Position numbers and translations under genes: made by a program
Notes under the pieces: model-generated
What the model saw: the letters and a program-made list of their open reading frames with translations, nothing else
Database searches by the model: none
What the model was told of the DNA's origin: nothing
Shown: positions 33,401 to 40,747 of the stretch, piece after piece
Position numbering within the stretch: position 1 is the stretch's first letter
Layout of the letters: each line of letters starts with the position of its first letter
Assembly (NCBI GenBank): GCA_035297145.1
Contig: DATGZN010000047.1
Coordinates: 16,127 to 80,126, forward strand
Direction: 5' to 3'
DNA: 64,000 nucleotides
DNA from: QHXW01 sp035297145
Lineage (GTDB): Bacteria; Acidobacteriota; Terriglobia; Bryobacterales; Bryobacteraceae

Positions 33401-33592
33401 ATCGCCGTGAGCGTCCGCGCCCGTGGTGTGCTTCTTTCCAGTAGCGGCTTCTGTCAGGCTCACGGTGGCGCCGCTCACCAGGTTGTGTGAAGCGTCCGTG
33501 ACGGTGCCGCCGATGGAACCGCGTATGGTTTGCGCGGAGGCTGTGGACAGCAACAGCGCCAGTAGAGAAATCGGGAGGTAAAGAGGTCGCAT
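30443..33592 (-). CDS. Oar-like TonB-dependent receptor with carboxypeptidase-regulatory domain
   Basis: A 1049-residue outer-membrane protein. A signal peptide (LPISLLALLLSTASAQ) is followed by a carboxypeptidase-regulatory-like beta-sandwich (IRGSIGGTVTDASHNLVSGATV ... GDFLVATLAPGHYRLEVARTGY), then a plug (about 110-260, GLPLDGRNFYNLALLVPG, NNFLLDGIYN, FGRNSGGQVNVVLKSGSN) and a long 22-strand type barrel ending with HIQLGLKLLF and a C-terminal Phe. This is the family of large acidobacterial TonB-dependent receptors expanded for glycan or peptide uptake. No TonB box can be fixed. Divergent from the PQQ-like propeller by 38 bases. Confidence 0.93.
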   Translation of the reverse strand: MRPLYLPISLLALLLSTASAQTIRGSIGGTVTDASHNLVSGATVSLTEAATGKKHTTGADAHGDFLVATLAPGHYRLEVARTGYRDYVQELTLALDQELRVDVSLLAGNRTDTVEVTAAPAMVKTDSAAMGTLIENRNVTGLPLDGRNFYNLALLVPGAVPAAQGSAGAVLGDIALNINGGREDANNFLLDGIYNGDPKLNSFGITPTVDAVQEFEVLTSVFDSTFGRNSGGQVNVVLKSGSNTLHGDAYEFFRNGALDARNFFAPSDAAKPQYQRNQFGATLGGPIRKNRTFFFADYEGTRIRDGITQVSNVPTLAERTGNFANSGLTAINPFTQQPFAGNQIPASLQDPTGAAVAALYPLPNRNVPEQNFVSSPVERERNDQFDVRIDHSLAPSSDLSFRYSFADLNLYDPFSGSGFALVPGYGTTVPRRAQNVMLGETHALSANIINELRAGYNRVSAGTYQQNIGHDVNSQLGIPNLSNNPRDFGLTLINVTGYSPLGDDYNNPQHSSSNILELTDQVTYNHGRHLFRFGVDLRNLRQNAYRDEEARGFIDFLGLITGNPLEELLLGLPTVSAGATLDNPEHLRTYSTYYFGQDTFRVRPDLTLSLGVRYEYNAPPVDAQNRANIFDPATGGLVQVGTNGIPRSGYQPNRDNWAPRLGVAWSPGNRSRVFRAGYGIYYDQGALATGEGLYFNPPYFNFNVYETLPTAPLILNNPFPQNYPFPYPPSALSYQRNFHNPYVQQWNFGIQQQIGKSRVAEIAYVGSKGTDLLTARDINQAQPSPRQPNLRPNPLFADIDQLESVANSVYHSLQARFQQRLTTGLSVLASYTWSKSIDDASDFFSSAGDANFPQDSYNLRAERGLSNFDVRSRLSLSYSYNLPTHRFDQAWINTLLGGWQTFGILTFQTGQPFTVALLPDLDNSNTGTSILGFGGANDRPNVVGNPHVSDPNPNQWFNTAAFAIPPFGSFGNAGRNILQGPGFQSVNLSLVKNTRIREGMSLQFRAESFNLVNHPNLNLPDNFIGSPTFGQILSAQDPRHIQLGLKLLF

Positions 33593-33630
33593 AGATGCGA
33601 GTCGAATCCTATACTATAGCCTGACGGCAA

Positions 33631-34842
33631 ATGCTTCTCATTCTGATACTTCTCCTTCTGACGCGCCAGGTTGCGGTAGGTGAGGATTGGCCACAGTTTT
33701 TAGGCCCGGAGCGCAATGGCTCCTATTCCGGACCGTTGGCGGCTACCTGGCCGAAATCCGGGCCGGCGGTGTTGTGGGAGGTGGATGTTGGGCATGGCTT
33801 CAGCGCGCCTGTGGTGGCGCGGGGGCGGGTAATCCTATTCCATCGGCGGGAAAACCAGGCGATCGTGGAATCGCTCGAAGCGGGCACTGGCAAGCGCCTC
33901 TGGTCGTCGGCGTACACGACGGATTACCGCGATGATTTCGGCTTCGATGAAGGGCCGCGTGGGGCCCCGGCCGTCGCGGGCGAAAGAATTTACACTTTTG
34001 GCGCCGACGGCGTGTTACAAGCGCTCGATTTTTCGACCGGAAAGCGCGTCTGGAGCGTGGATACACGGCAGAAGTTCGGCGCACCCAAAGGCTTCTTCGG
34101 AGCGGCCTGTTCGCCCCTGGTGGATGATGGCCGTGTGCTCATGAATATCGGCGGGCCTAATGGTGCAGGTATTGGGGCGTTCGATGCCGCAACCGGCAAG
34201 GTGCTTTGGACGGCGACTAGCGATGAGGCCGGTTACTCAGCGCCGGTAGTAGCGACCATCGCAGGTGTGCGCCACGCATTGTTTTGGACGCGAGCCGGCC
34301 TGGTGGACGCCGACCCCGCGACTGGGAAGGTCCGGTTCCAGTTCCCGTGGCGCTCGCGCAGCCATGCTTCGGTGAACGCGGCGGCGCCCGTCGTGGTAGG
34401 GAATCTGGTGTTTCTTTCGGCCAGCTACGGGACCGGCGCGACACTGCTACAGATTGATGGCGCGTCCGTGAAACAGCTTTGGGCATCCGACGAGGCGCTT
34501 TCCAATCACTACGCGACAAGCGTCTACCGCGACGGGTATGTGTACGGATATCACGGCAGGCAGGAGTTTGGCCAGAGCTTGCGAGCGATCGAGTTGAAGA
34601 CAGGAAAGGTGCAGTGGAACATCGACGGCTTCGGCGCCGGCACGGTCACGCTGGCGGGTGACCGGCTTCTGCTGATCCGCGAGAATGGGGAACTGATTGT
34701 GGCGGCGGTGTCTCCGAAAGAGTTCCGGCCCATCGCTCAGACGCAGCTACTGCCCGCGGTTGTGCGATCGTATCCGGCGCTGGCGGATGGCAGGCTCTAT
34801 GTGCGAAACGAGCGAACGCTGGCGTGCTTCAAGATGAAATAG
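33631..34842 (+). CDS. Secreted PQQ-like beta-propeller protein
   Basis: A 403-residue exported protein. The signal peptide (MLLILILLLLTRQVAVGED) is followed by repeated propeller blades with A-x-D-x-x-T-G-K-x-x-W motifs: SLEAGTGKRLWSS, ALDFSTGKRVWSVDT, FDAATGKVLWTA, DADPATGKVRFQFPW, AIELKTGKVQWNIDG. WPQFLGPERNGS at the mature N-terminus is common in PQQ-propeller proteins of Acidobacteria and Planctomycetes. No haem or dehydrogenase domain is present, so a binding or scaffold role similar to BamB is more likely than dehydrogenase activity. Confidence 0.88.
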   Translation: MLLILILLLLTRQVAVGEDWPQFLGPERNGSYSGPLAATWPKSGPAVLWEVDVGHGFSAPVVARGRVILFHRRENQAIVESLEAGTGKRLWSSAYTTDYRDDFGFDEGPRGAPAVAGERIYTFGADGVLQALDFSTGKRVWSVDTRQKFGAPKGFFGAACSPLVDDGRVLMNIGGPNGAGIGAFDAATGKVLWTATSDEAGYSAPVVATIAGVRHALFWTRAGLVDADPATGKVRFQFPWRSRSHASVNAAAPVVVGNLVFLSASYGTGATLLQIDGASVKQLWASDEALSNHYATSVYRDGYVYGYHGRQEFGQSLRAIELKTGKVQWNIDGFGAGTVTLAGDRLLLIRENGELIVAAVSPKEFRPIAQTQLLPAVVRSYPALADGRLYVRNERTLACFKMK

Positions 34843-34848
34843 GGGCTG

Positions 34849-35742
34849 CTAATATTCAACCGTCTTAGTCGAGAAGGTCACATACGGGAACACTTCTGGT
34901 ATATGGGAATCGTAGTGGCCGTGGCGATTCCAAGTCCAGCCGGCACAGGGATCGAGCACCTCACCATTGGAGCCGATCTTTTCAAAGCGGGAACAATCGA
35001 TGCGCCAGACGTCTCCGTCGCGCGGAGGAATGGGGCGCGTGGGATCGATCAGGGCGAGGCTGCCCCAAGGCATAGCAATCTCGGCCGACCAGCCGCGGTC
35101 CATGCCATCCCGCCTGTTGAGCGTGCCGTCAACGTGAACGGCGTGCCGAAGTCCAGGGCAATCCCAGTCTAGAAAGCCCCAGCGCTCGCCCCGCGGATGC
35201 ACATGGCCGCCAACGCCATCGAGCACAAGAATCCGCTGTTTCTCCGTATCGAACTCAGGACGCCCCCACCACAGCCCACCAGGCTTATGTACATCCTTCC
35301 AGATCCAGAACACTTCATAGATGACGTTGCAGGCACTGATCTCGAATTCGTAGTAAGCGTCAGGGCCGGCGACAAAAATCTCGACGTCGTTCTCCTCGTA
35401 AATCTTAGAGTCGCGTTCCGTGAGCGTGCCCCACACATCGGTCTCTTCGGCAGTGAAACCAAAATAGAGGTTCTGGTCATCCCACAGAAGGCGCACGCGG
35501 GTATCGAACCAGGCGGGCGAGCCGGTGACAATATCGACGAACGCGGGCGAGGCGGGGACAGAGCGCCAGCAGGGTTTATCGAGACGCCCGTCGATCTCCA
35601 TGCGGGAGTTGGTGCGGTAGCAGACATAACGAGCGACTTGATTATCTGGAATCACAGCCACCACCGTAGCATCCCGCGCCAGGTGCGGCGTCGCCTGGTC
35701 CTTGGCAGCCACGACGTGAGAAAGTAGGGACGGAAACCTCAA
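34849..35742 (-). CDS. CBM9-like carbohydrate-binding protein
   Basis: About 297 residues of the carbohydrate-binding module family 9 fold, as in many secreted xylanases and stand-alone proteins. Conserved features are IDGRLDKPCWRSVPA, RVRLLWDDQNLYFGFTAEETDV, ENDVEIFVAGPDAYYEFEIS and GWSAEIAMPWGSLA, with final strands at VWRIDCSRFEK. No signal peptide is visible from the TTG start at 35742; the internal GTG 35712 is an alternative, so the start is uncertain. It may bind a glycan near the cell surface. Ends six bases from the convergent propeller gene. Confidence 0.8.
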   Translation of the reverse strand: MRFPSLLSHVVAAKDQATPHLARDATVVAVIPDNQVARYVCYRTNSRMEIDGRLDKPCWRSVPASPAFVDIVTGSPAWFDTRVRLLWDDQNLYFGFTAEETDVWGTLTERDSKIYEENDVEIFVAGPDAYYEFEISACNVIYEVFWIWKDVHKPGGLWWGRPEFDTEKQRILVLDGVGGHVHPRGERWGFLDWDCPGLRHAVHVDGTLNRRDGMDRGWSAEIAMPWGSLALIDPTRPIPPRDGDVWRIDCSRFEKIGSNGEVLDPCAGWTWNRHGHYDSHIPEVFPYVTFSTKTVEY

Positions 35743-35851
35743 TTCTCAAAGGATAAGACCACAATCCCAGATTCTCGTGAGACGTTCCTCTCCACTCTCC
35801 GTATTTCTCAATAAGGCAAGCCATCTCCGTGGCTTGGTAAACTCAGAAAAC

Positions 35852-36943
35852 GTGACCCCGACAACCCTGGCAGACACTGACACCAAAGTTAAGTCCGCGC
35901 GCGAAGCGCTTGACGCATGGGTGCGCGAAATTGTTTCGTGGCACTTCGATCCGGCGACAGGATGTCCCTTCTGGCTCGACTACGCCAAGCGCCTCGAGTG
36001 GGACCCGCGCCGGGAAATCCGCGGTTATAGCGATCTCGACCGCTTCGGCTTCTTTGAGGATGAGTGGCTGCGGGGTGGTCCCGTGCGCCGTTGGGTGCCG
36101 CGCGCTTACGCCGGCAAGCCAGTTTACATTTTCGAAACCGGCGGTTCCACGGGAGTGCCCAAATCGCGCATCAGCGTGGAGGATTTTCGCCTGGACTACG
36201 AAGCTTTCAGCGCCACACTCCCCGACGACGCCTTCCCTCGTGGCGCTGACTGGCTCATGCTGGGACCAAGTGGCCCGCGCCGGCTGCGTCTAGCTGTCGA
36301 GCACCTGTGCCAGTACCGCGGCGGCATCTGCTTCCTGGTGGATCTCGACCCGCGCTGGGTGATCAAGCTCATCAAAATGGGCGAGATTGATATGGCCGAG
36401 CGCTACAAGCAGCACGTCATCGAGCAGGGACTCACACTGCTGCGCGCGCACGAGAACATCCAGTGCCTGTTCACGACGCCCAAACTGCTCGAGGCGCTGT
36501 GCGAGAAAGTGTCGCTCAAGAAGGTGGGGATCAAGGGCGTTTTTTGCGGCGGCACGGAGATGACACCACAATTCCATCGCTTCGCAGTGGAAGAGTTGCT
36601 GGATGGCGTCTACTTTGCTCCGACGTATGGCAACACGCTTATGGGCCTGGCCGTACACAAGCCGCGCGTGGCGGAGGACAATTTCGCCGTGATTTACTAT
36701 CCGCCGTCGCCGAAAGCGATGATCGAAGTGGTGGATCCGGATCGGCCTGAACATGTCGTCGGTTACGGAAAAACCGGACGGGTTCGGCTGACGACGCTGA
36801 CCCGGGAATTTTTCATGCCACGATTTCTCGAGCGTGACGAGGCCGAGCGTGAAGCGCCGTGCGAATTGTATCCGTGGGACGGTGTGCGGAATGTGCGGCC
36901 GTTTTCCAGGTTCCAGTCCAAGGTAGTCGAGGGCGTTTACTGA
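35852..36943 (+). CDS. Short ANL-superfamily adenylating enzyme (EhpF/PaaK-like)
   Basis: A 363-residue adenylate-forming enzyme from GTG 35852; the frame is open to 35777. The phosphate-binding P-loop is FETGGSTGVPKSRIS. REALDAWVREIVSWHFDPATGCPFW, seen as EALDAWVREIVSWHFD then PATGCPFWLDYAKRLEW, opens the fold, and GYGKTGRVRLTTLTREFFMPRFLERDE lies near the C-terminus, quoted as GYGKTGRVRLTTLTREF. The length is about that of EhpF of Pantoea, which adenylates a phenazine carboxylate and, as I recall, lacks the mobile C-terminal domain of most ANL enzymes; the same seems true here. The next gene overlaps by one base and encodes an aldehyde-dehydrogenase-like protein, as with EhpF/EhpG. LuxE-like acyl-protein synthetase is the other reading. 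Confidence 0.72.
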   Translation: MTPTTLADTDTKVKSAREALDAWVREIVSWHFDPATGCPFWLDYAKRLEWDPRREIRGYSDLDRFGFFEDEWLRGGPVRRWVPRAYAGKPVYIFETGGSTGVPKSRISVEDFRLDYEAFSATLPDDAFPRGADWLMLGPSGPRRLRLAVEHLCQYRGGICFLVDLDPRWVIKLIKMGEIDMAERYKQHVIEQGLTLLRAHENIQCLFTTPKLLEALCEKVSLKKVGIKGVFCGGTEMTPQFHRFAVEELLDGVYFAPTYGNTLMGLAVHKPRVAEDNFAVIYYPPSPKAMIEVVDPDRPEHVVGYGKTGRVRLTTLTREFFMPRFLERDEAEREAPCELYPWDGVRNVRPFSRFQSKVVEGVY

Positions 36944-38373
36944 TGGTGCACATCCCGCTGCTTCGTCATGGCAAGCCATATCGCAGTCTGGATGTCGCAC
37001 GCGTGCCGCATTACCAGACCCGTGAACCGTTCGTCGAGATTAGTCAGGCCAACGTGGGGCTGATTCGTCGTGATATGCTCCAGCAGGAATCGGCGCGCGA
37101 TGCACTGGCGGCTTACTCGTGCGAACGGCTTGTGCGGATTTGCGCGGAAGGCGCTGAGTACTTCTTAAACGGCGATCTGCCGCTGGGCGATTCCGTGCAG
37201 TCGCCTGACGATTACATCCGCCAAGTCTCCGCGACCACCGGTCTTCCGCACGCATTGGCGCACAATAACATGCGGAAAATTTACAAAATGATGGCCGAGA
37301 TGCGCACGGTGCTGAACGGCCTGAATCGGAATCTGGATCTGGCCGTGCTCGATCGCGGTTTTGGGGAAGCTGGCGGCCAGGAGTTGAGTTTTTTCCCGCG
37401 CGGGAACTCGCTCGGCGTAGTGCTGCCGAGCAACTCGCCGGGCGTGCATTCGCTCTGGATCCCCTCCTTTCCGTTGAAGGTGCCGCTGGTTTTGAAACCG
37501 GGTGGCGCCGAACCGTGGACGCCCTATCGCATCATCCAGGCGCTGATCAAGGCGGGTGCGCCGCCTGAGGCATTTTGCTACTACCCCGCGGACCACGCTG
37601 GTGGGGGCGAGATTCTGCGCCAGTGCGACCGCGGCATGGTTTTCGGCGATACCAGCTCCACGAAACTTTGGCGGGGCGATTCTCGTATCGAGGTGCATGG
37701 CCCCGGCTATAGCAAGATCGTCATCGGGCGCGACGCGATTGGCGATTGGGAGAAATACCTGGACGTGATGGTGGCGTCGATTGCGGAGAACTCCGGCCGG
37801 TCGTGCATCAACGCGTCCGGGGTGTGGGTGCCGGCGCATGCGCGCGAGATCGCTGAGGCGCTGGCGGAGCGGCTGGCGCGCGTGACTCCGCGTGACGCCG
37901 ATGATCCGGAAGCCCGGCTTGCGCCCTTCGCGGACCCATCCGTGGCCGAGCGAACGTCGGACATCATCGACAGCCAGCTCGAAGGCGCGCGCGATGTGAG
38001 CGCCGAAAAACGCGGAATAGCTCGTTTAGCCTCGCACAAAGGCAGCACGTATCTGCTGCCTACCGTCATCCATTGCCCAGGCGCGGAACACTCGCTGGCT
38101 AACCGGGAGTTTCTCTTCCCATTTGCCAGCGTTGTCGAGGTGGAGGAAGCCGAGATTCCACGCGCCTTGGGTCCGAGTCTGGTGGTCACGGCGATCACAC
38201 AAAATCAAAAGTTGATTGACCGTCTGCTTGCGTCACCGCTCGTGGGCCGCTTGAACCTCGGTGTGATTCCGACGAACCACATCCAGTGGGACCAGCCGCA
38301 CGAGGGCAACCTGTTCGATCACCTGTACGCGCGGCGCGCGTTTCAGCGCACACTCGAAGCCATCGCCTCATGA
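36943..38373 (+). CDS. Aldehyde-dehydrogenase-like acyl reductase (EhpG/LuxC-like)
   Basis: A 476-residue protein of the ALDH superfamily. The catalytic Cys fits C288 in NSGRSCINASGVWV, LPSNSPGVHSLWIPSFPL is the N-P-type NAD-loop, LKPGGAEPWTPYRII carries the K-P-G cofactor lysine, and the C-terminal TLEAIAS closes the chain. It begins with an N-terminal extension of about 80 residues before the Rossmann domain, as in reductases that take an adenylate or thioester rather than an aldehyde. The most likely reaction is NAD(P)H reduction of the acyl-AMP or acyl-enzyme made by the previous gene product to an aldehyde. ATG 36943 sits in a TGATG overlap with the upstream gene. Confidence 0.78.
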   Translation: MVHIPLLRHGKPYRSLDVARVPHYQTREPFVEISQANVGLIRRDMLQQESARDALAAYSCERLVRICAEGAEYFLNGDLPLGDSVQSPDDYIRQVSATTGLPHALAHNNMRKIYKMMAEMRTVLNGLNRNLDLAVLDRGFGEAGGQELSFFPRGNSLGVVLPSNSPGVHSLWIPSFPLKVPLVLKPGGAEPWTPYRIIQALIKAGAPPEAFCYYPADHAGGGEILRQCDRGMVFGDTSSTKLWRGDSRIEVHGPGYSKIVIGRDAIGDWEKYLDVMVASIAENSGRSCINASGVWVPAHAREIAEALAERLARVTPRDADDPEARLAPFADPSVAERTSDIIDSQLEGARDVSAEKRGIARLASHKGSTYLLPTVIHCPGAEHSLANREFLFPFASVVEVEEAEIPRALGPSLVVTAITQNQKLIDRLLASPLVGRLNLGVIPTNHIQWDQPHEGNLFDHLYARRAFQRTLEAIAS

Positions 38374-39674
38374 GGATCCTCGCCCTCACCGCCGGCGCAG
38401 CCAACATGTATTGCGGCAGTTGTTTGCGCGATAACGCGCTCGCGGCGGAACTGATGTCGCAAGGACACGATGTCGCACTGATGCCGCTTTATACGCCCAC
38501 GCTCACCGACGAGGTGAACGTGAGCAGCAAGCGCGTTTTGTTCGGTGGGATCAGCGTCTACCTGGAGCAGCATCTGGCGCCTTTCCGTTTCACGCCAGCG
38601 TGGCTCGACCGTCTCTGGGATTCGCTGCCGGCTCTAAAGGCGGCATCGCGGCGGTCGATCGCTGTCAGCCCGCGGCATCTCGGCGAGTTGACCATCTCGA
38701 TGCTGCGCGGCGAGCATGGTGCACAGCGCAAGGAGTTTCAAAAGCTGGTCGATTGGCTGCGGGGCCAGCCGAAGCCTGACGTAGTGAGCATTCCGAATTC
38801 GCTGCTCATCTCACTGGCGCGCCCGATTCGAGAAGCGCTCGGCTGCCCGGTGGCGTGCACGCTGCAAGGCGAAGACCTCTTTCTCGAAGGTTTGGGCGAG
38901 CCGTGGCGCTCGCAAGCGCTGGACTTGATCCGTGCGCAAATCGATTCCGTCGATGCTTTCATCGCCGTGAGCGAGTATTACGCCGGATTCATGTCCCGGT
39001 ATCTCGGCATTCCCGAAAGCAAGATGCACGTGGTGCCGATCGGCATCAATTTGAAGGGCTACGACACTGGCTTCCGCTTTCGCACGAATTGTTTCACCGT
39101 GGGATACTTCGCGCGCGTCGTACCAGAGAAGGGGTTGCACGTGCTCGCGGAGGCTTACCGCAAGCTGCGCCGCGAAACCGAGTTCTCCGGAGCCACTCTG
39201 GAAGCCGCCGGATATCTCGCGCCCGAGTACCGCGGTTACCTGCACGGCATCGAGCAGGAGATGAAAAAGGCAGGACTGAGTGACGAGTTTCGCTACCGCG
39301 GCGTGCTCGATCGCGTGCATAAGGTCGACTTTCTTCGCAGCCTCAGCATGCTCTCCGTTCCCGGCCTTTACGCGGAACCGAAAGGCATCTTCGTGTTGGA
39401 AGCCATGGCGAACGAAGTGCCTGTGGTGCAGCCGCGGCACGGCGCGTTCCCCGAGATCATTCAGAAAACCGGCGGTGGCATTTTGGTGGAGCCGAACAGC
39501 GTGGATAGCCTCGCCGAGGGTATTCTGTCGCTGTGGCGGGACCAAGCGCACGCCGACGAACTCGGCCGCCGCGGCGCCCAGGGTGTCCGCGAACACCATG
39601 GAGTGGCGCTCATGGCGCAGCGCGCCGTCGAGACGTACAGTAAGCTTCAGCGGCAGACAGTCGCGACGCATTAG
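38370..39674 (+). CDS. GT4-type glycosyltransferase
   Basis: A 434-residue GT-B glycosyltransferase. MRILALTAGAANMYCGSCLR at the N-terminus contains the nucleotide-side loop, and the C-terminal half has VGYFARVVPEKGLHVLAEAY, FRYRGVLDRVHKVDFLRSLS and the E-x7-E motif EPKGIFVLEAMANEVPVVQP with HGAFPEI. Members use nucleotide-activated sugars. It overlaps the reductase stop by four bases (ATGA), which ties glycosylation to the same product. A short ATG start at 38370 is chosen over the ORF start at 38286, which lies within the reductase. Confidence 0.88.
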   Translation: MRILALTAGAANMYCGSCLRDNALAAELMSQGHDVALMPLYTPTLTDEVNVSSKRVLFGGISVYLEQHLAPFRFTPAWLDRLWDSLPALKAASRRSIAVSPRHLGELTISMLRGEHGAQRKEFQKLVDWLRGQPKPDVVSIPNSLLISLARPIREALGCPVACTLQGEDLFLEGLGEPWRSQALDLIRAQIDSVDAFIAVSEYYAGFMSRYLGIPESKMHVVPIGINLKGYDTGFRFRTNCFTVGYFARVVPEKGLHVLAEAYRKLRRETEFSGATLEAAGYLAPEYRGYLHGIEQEMKKAGLSDEFRYRGVLDRVHKVDFLRSLSMLSVPGLYAEPKGIFVLEAMANEVPVVQPRHGAFPEIIQKTGGGILVEPNSVDSLAEGILSLWRDQAHADELGRRGAQGVREHHGVALMAQRAVETYSKLQRQTVATH

Positions 39675-40340
39675 ATGCTCGAAGTTCGCCAGGTATCGAA
39701 GAGTTATTCCACTCCGCGCGGGCCGCTCCAGATTCTCTCTGATGTTTCGCTCTCGCTTTCTCGAGGTGATGCCGTCGCCATCATGGGACCTTCCGGCACC
39801 GGGAAGAGCACGTTGCTCTATATTCTGGGCGCGCTCGAGCCGCCAACGTCAGGTGCGGTGACGCTCGATGGGCGCAATCCATTCGAGTTGCCGGAGCGGG
39901 CGCTGGCGGCGTTTCGCAATAAGCAGATCGGATTCGTATTTCAGGATCACTGCCTGCTGCCACAATGCTCAGTTCTTGAAAACGTGCTCATCCCGACGCT
40001 GGTGGCGGAATCGAAGAATGGCGCCGAGTCGCGTGCACGACAACTGCTGGAGCAGGTAGGCCTGAAGCAGCGCATCGATCACCTGCCCGGCGAACTTTCC
40101 GGCGGTGAGCAGCAGCGGGTTGCGATCGCTCGCGCACTTATTCGCGAGCCGCTGCTGCTGCTGTGCGACGAACCGACAGGAAATCTGGACCATCAGTCAG
40201 CGGAGACAGTGGCGTCCATGCTGCTCGAGCTGCATCGCAGCCAGCAGACGATTCTGGTCGTGGTGACGCATAATCCTGAGCTTGCCTCAAAGTTTCCGCT
40301 GCGTCTGGCGCTCGTTGATCGTCATCTGAACAAAGTATGA
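39675..40340 (+). CDS. LolD-type ABC transporter ATPase
   Basis: A 221-residue ATPase of the LolD/MacB/FtsE kind. Walker A is MGPSGTGKSTLLY, the Q-loop falls in QIGFVFQDHCLLPQ, the signature LSGGEQQRVAIARALI, and Walker B LLLCDEPTGNLD. It begins one base after the glycosyltransferase stop and its stop overlaps the VOC gene by four bases. The matching permease is the 1072-residue FtsX protein two genes further, with the VOC gene in between. Confidence 0.94.
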   Translation: MLEVRQVSKSYSTPRGPLQILSDVSLSLSRGDAVAIMGPSGTGKSTLLYILGALEPPTSGAVTLDGRNPFELPERALAAFRNKQIGFVFQDHCLLPQCSVLENVLIPTLVAESKNGAESRARQLLEQVGLKQRIDHLPGELSGGEQQRVAIARALIREPLLLLCDEPTGNLDHQSAETVASMLLELHRSQQTILVVVTHNPELASKFPLRLALVDRHLNKV

Positions 40341-40747
40341 ACGTCACCGGCGTGCTCGAAACCTCCATCTACGTGGACGACGTCGCGCGATCTGCGGAGT
40401 TCTACCGCCGCATCTTTGGATTCGAACAACTCGTAGGGGACCTGCGTTTCTGCGCGCTGAACGTTAGCGGTCGGCACGTGTTTCTGATCTTCAAAAAGGG
40501 CGGGACGCTTCAGCCCATGCAGCTTCCCGGCGGCGTGCTGCCGCCACACGACGGTTCCGGACAACAGCACTTCGCGTTCTCGGTTCCCGAGGCTGACTTG
40601 GCAAGTTGGGAGCAAAAGCTCGAAGAGAACGGTGTCGAGATCGAGAGTCGCATCACTTGGCCCCGCGGCGGCAAGAGCATCTACTTTCGCGATCCCGACG
40701 GCCACCTGGCTGAGCTGATCACACCAGGTTGCTGGGCCATCTATTGA
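40337..40747 (+). CDS. VOC-family (glyoxalase/dioxygenase fold) protein
   Basis: A 136-residue protein of the vicinal-oxygen-chelate fold with two beta-alpha-beta3 modules: VLETSIYVDDVARSAEFYRRIFG, quoted as ETSIYVDDVARSAEFYRRIF, and FAFSVPEADLASWEQKLEENG ending FRDPDGHLAELITPG. The usual metal ligands would be near the N-terminal strand and in GHLAEL (Glu). VOC proteins act as glyoxalases, fosfomycin or bleomycin resistance proteins and dioxygenases. Enclosed by four-base and one-base overlaps between ATPase and permease, it may process or bind the transported molecule, or be an immunity-type binding protein. Confidence 0.85.
   Translation: MNVTGVLETSIYVDDVARSAEFYRRIFGFEQLVGDLRFCALNVSGRHVFLIFKKGGTLQPMQLPGGVLPPHDGSGQQHFAFSVPEADLASWEQKLEENGVEIESRITWPRGGKSIYFRDPDGHLAELITPGCWAIY

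Noticed and set aside
32420..33490. 356-codon plus-strand frame
   Set aside because: Antisense to the TonB-dependent receptor gene, which is clearly coding on the minus strand.
35852..38373. Complete phenazine biosynthesis cluster
   Set aside because: Only the EhpF/EhpG-like reduction pair is seen; no PhzA/B, D, E, F or G homologs occur in the window.
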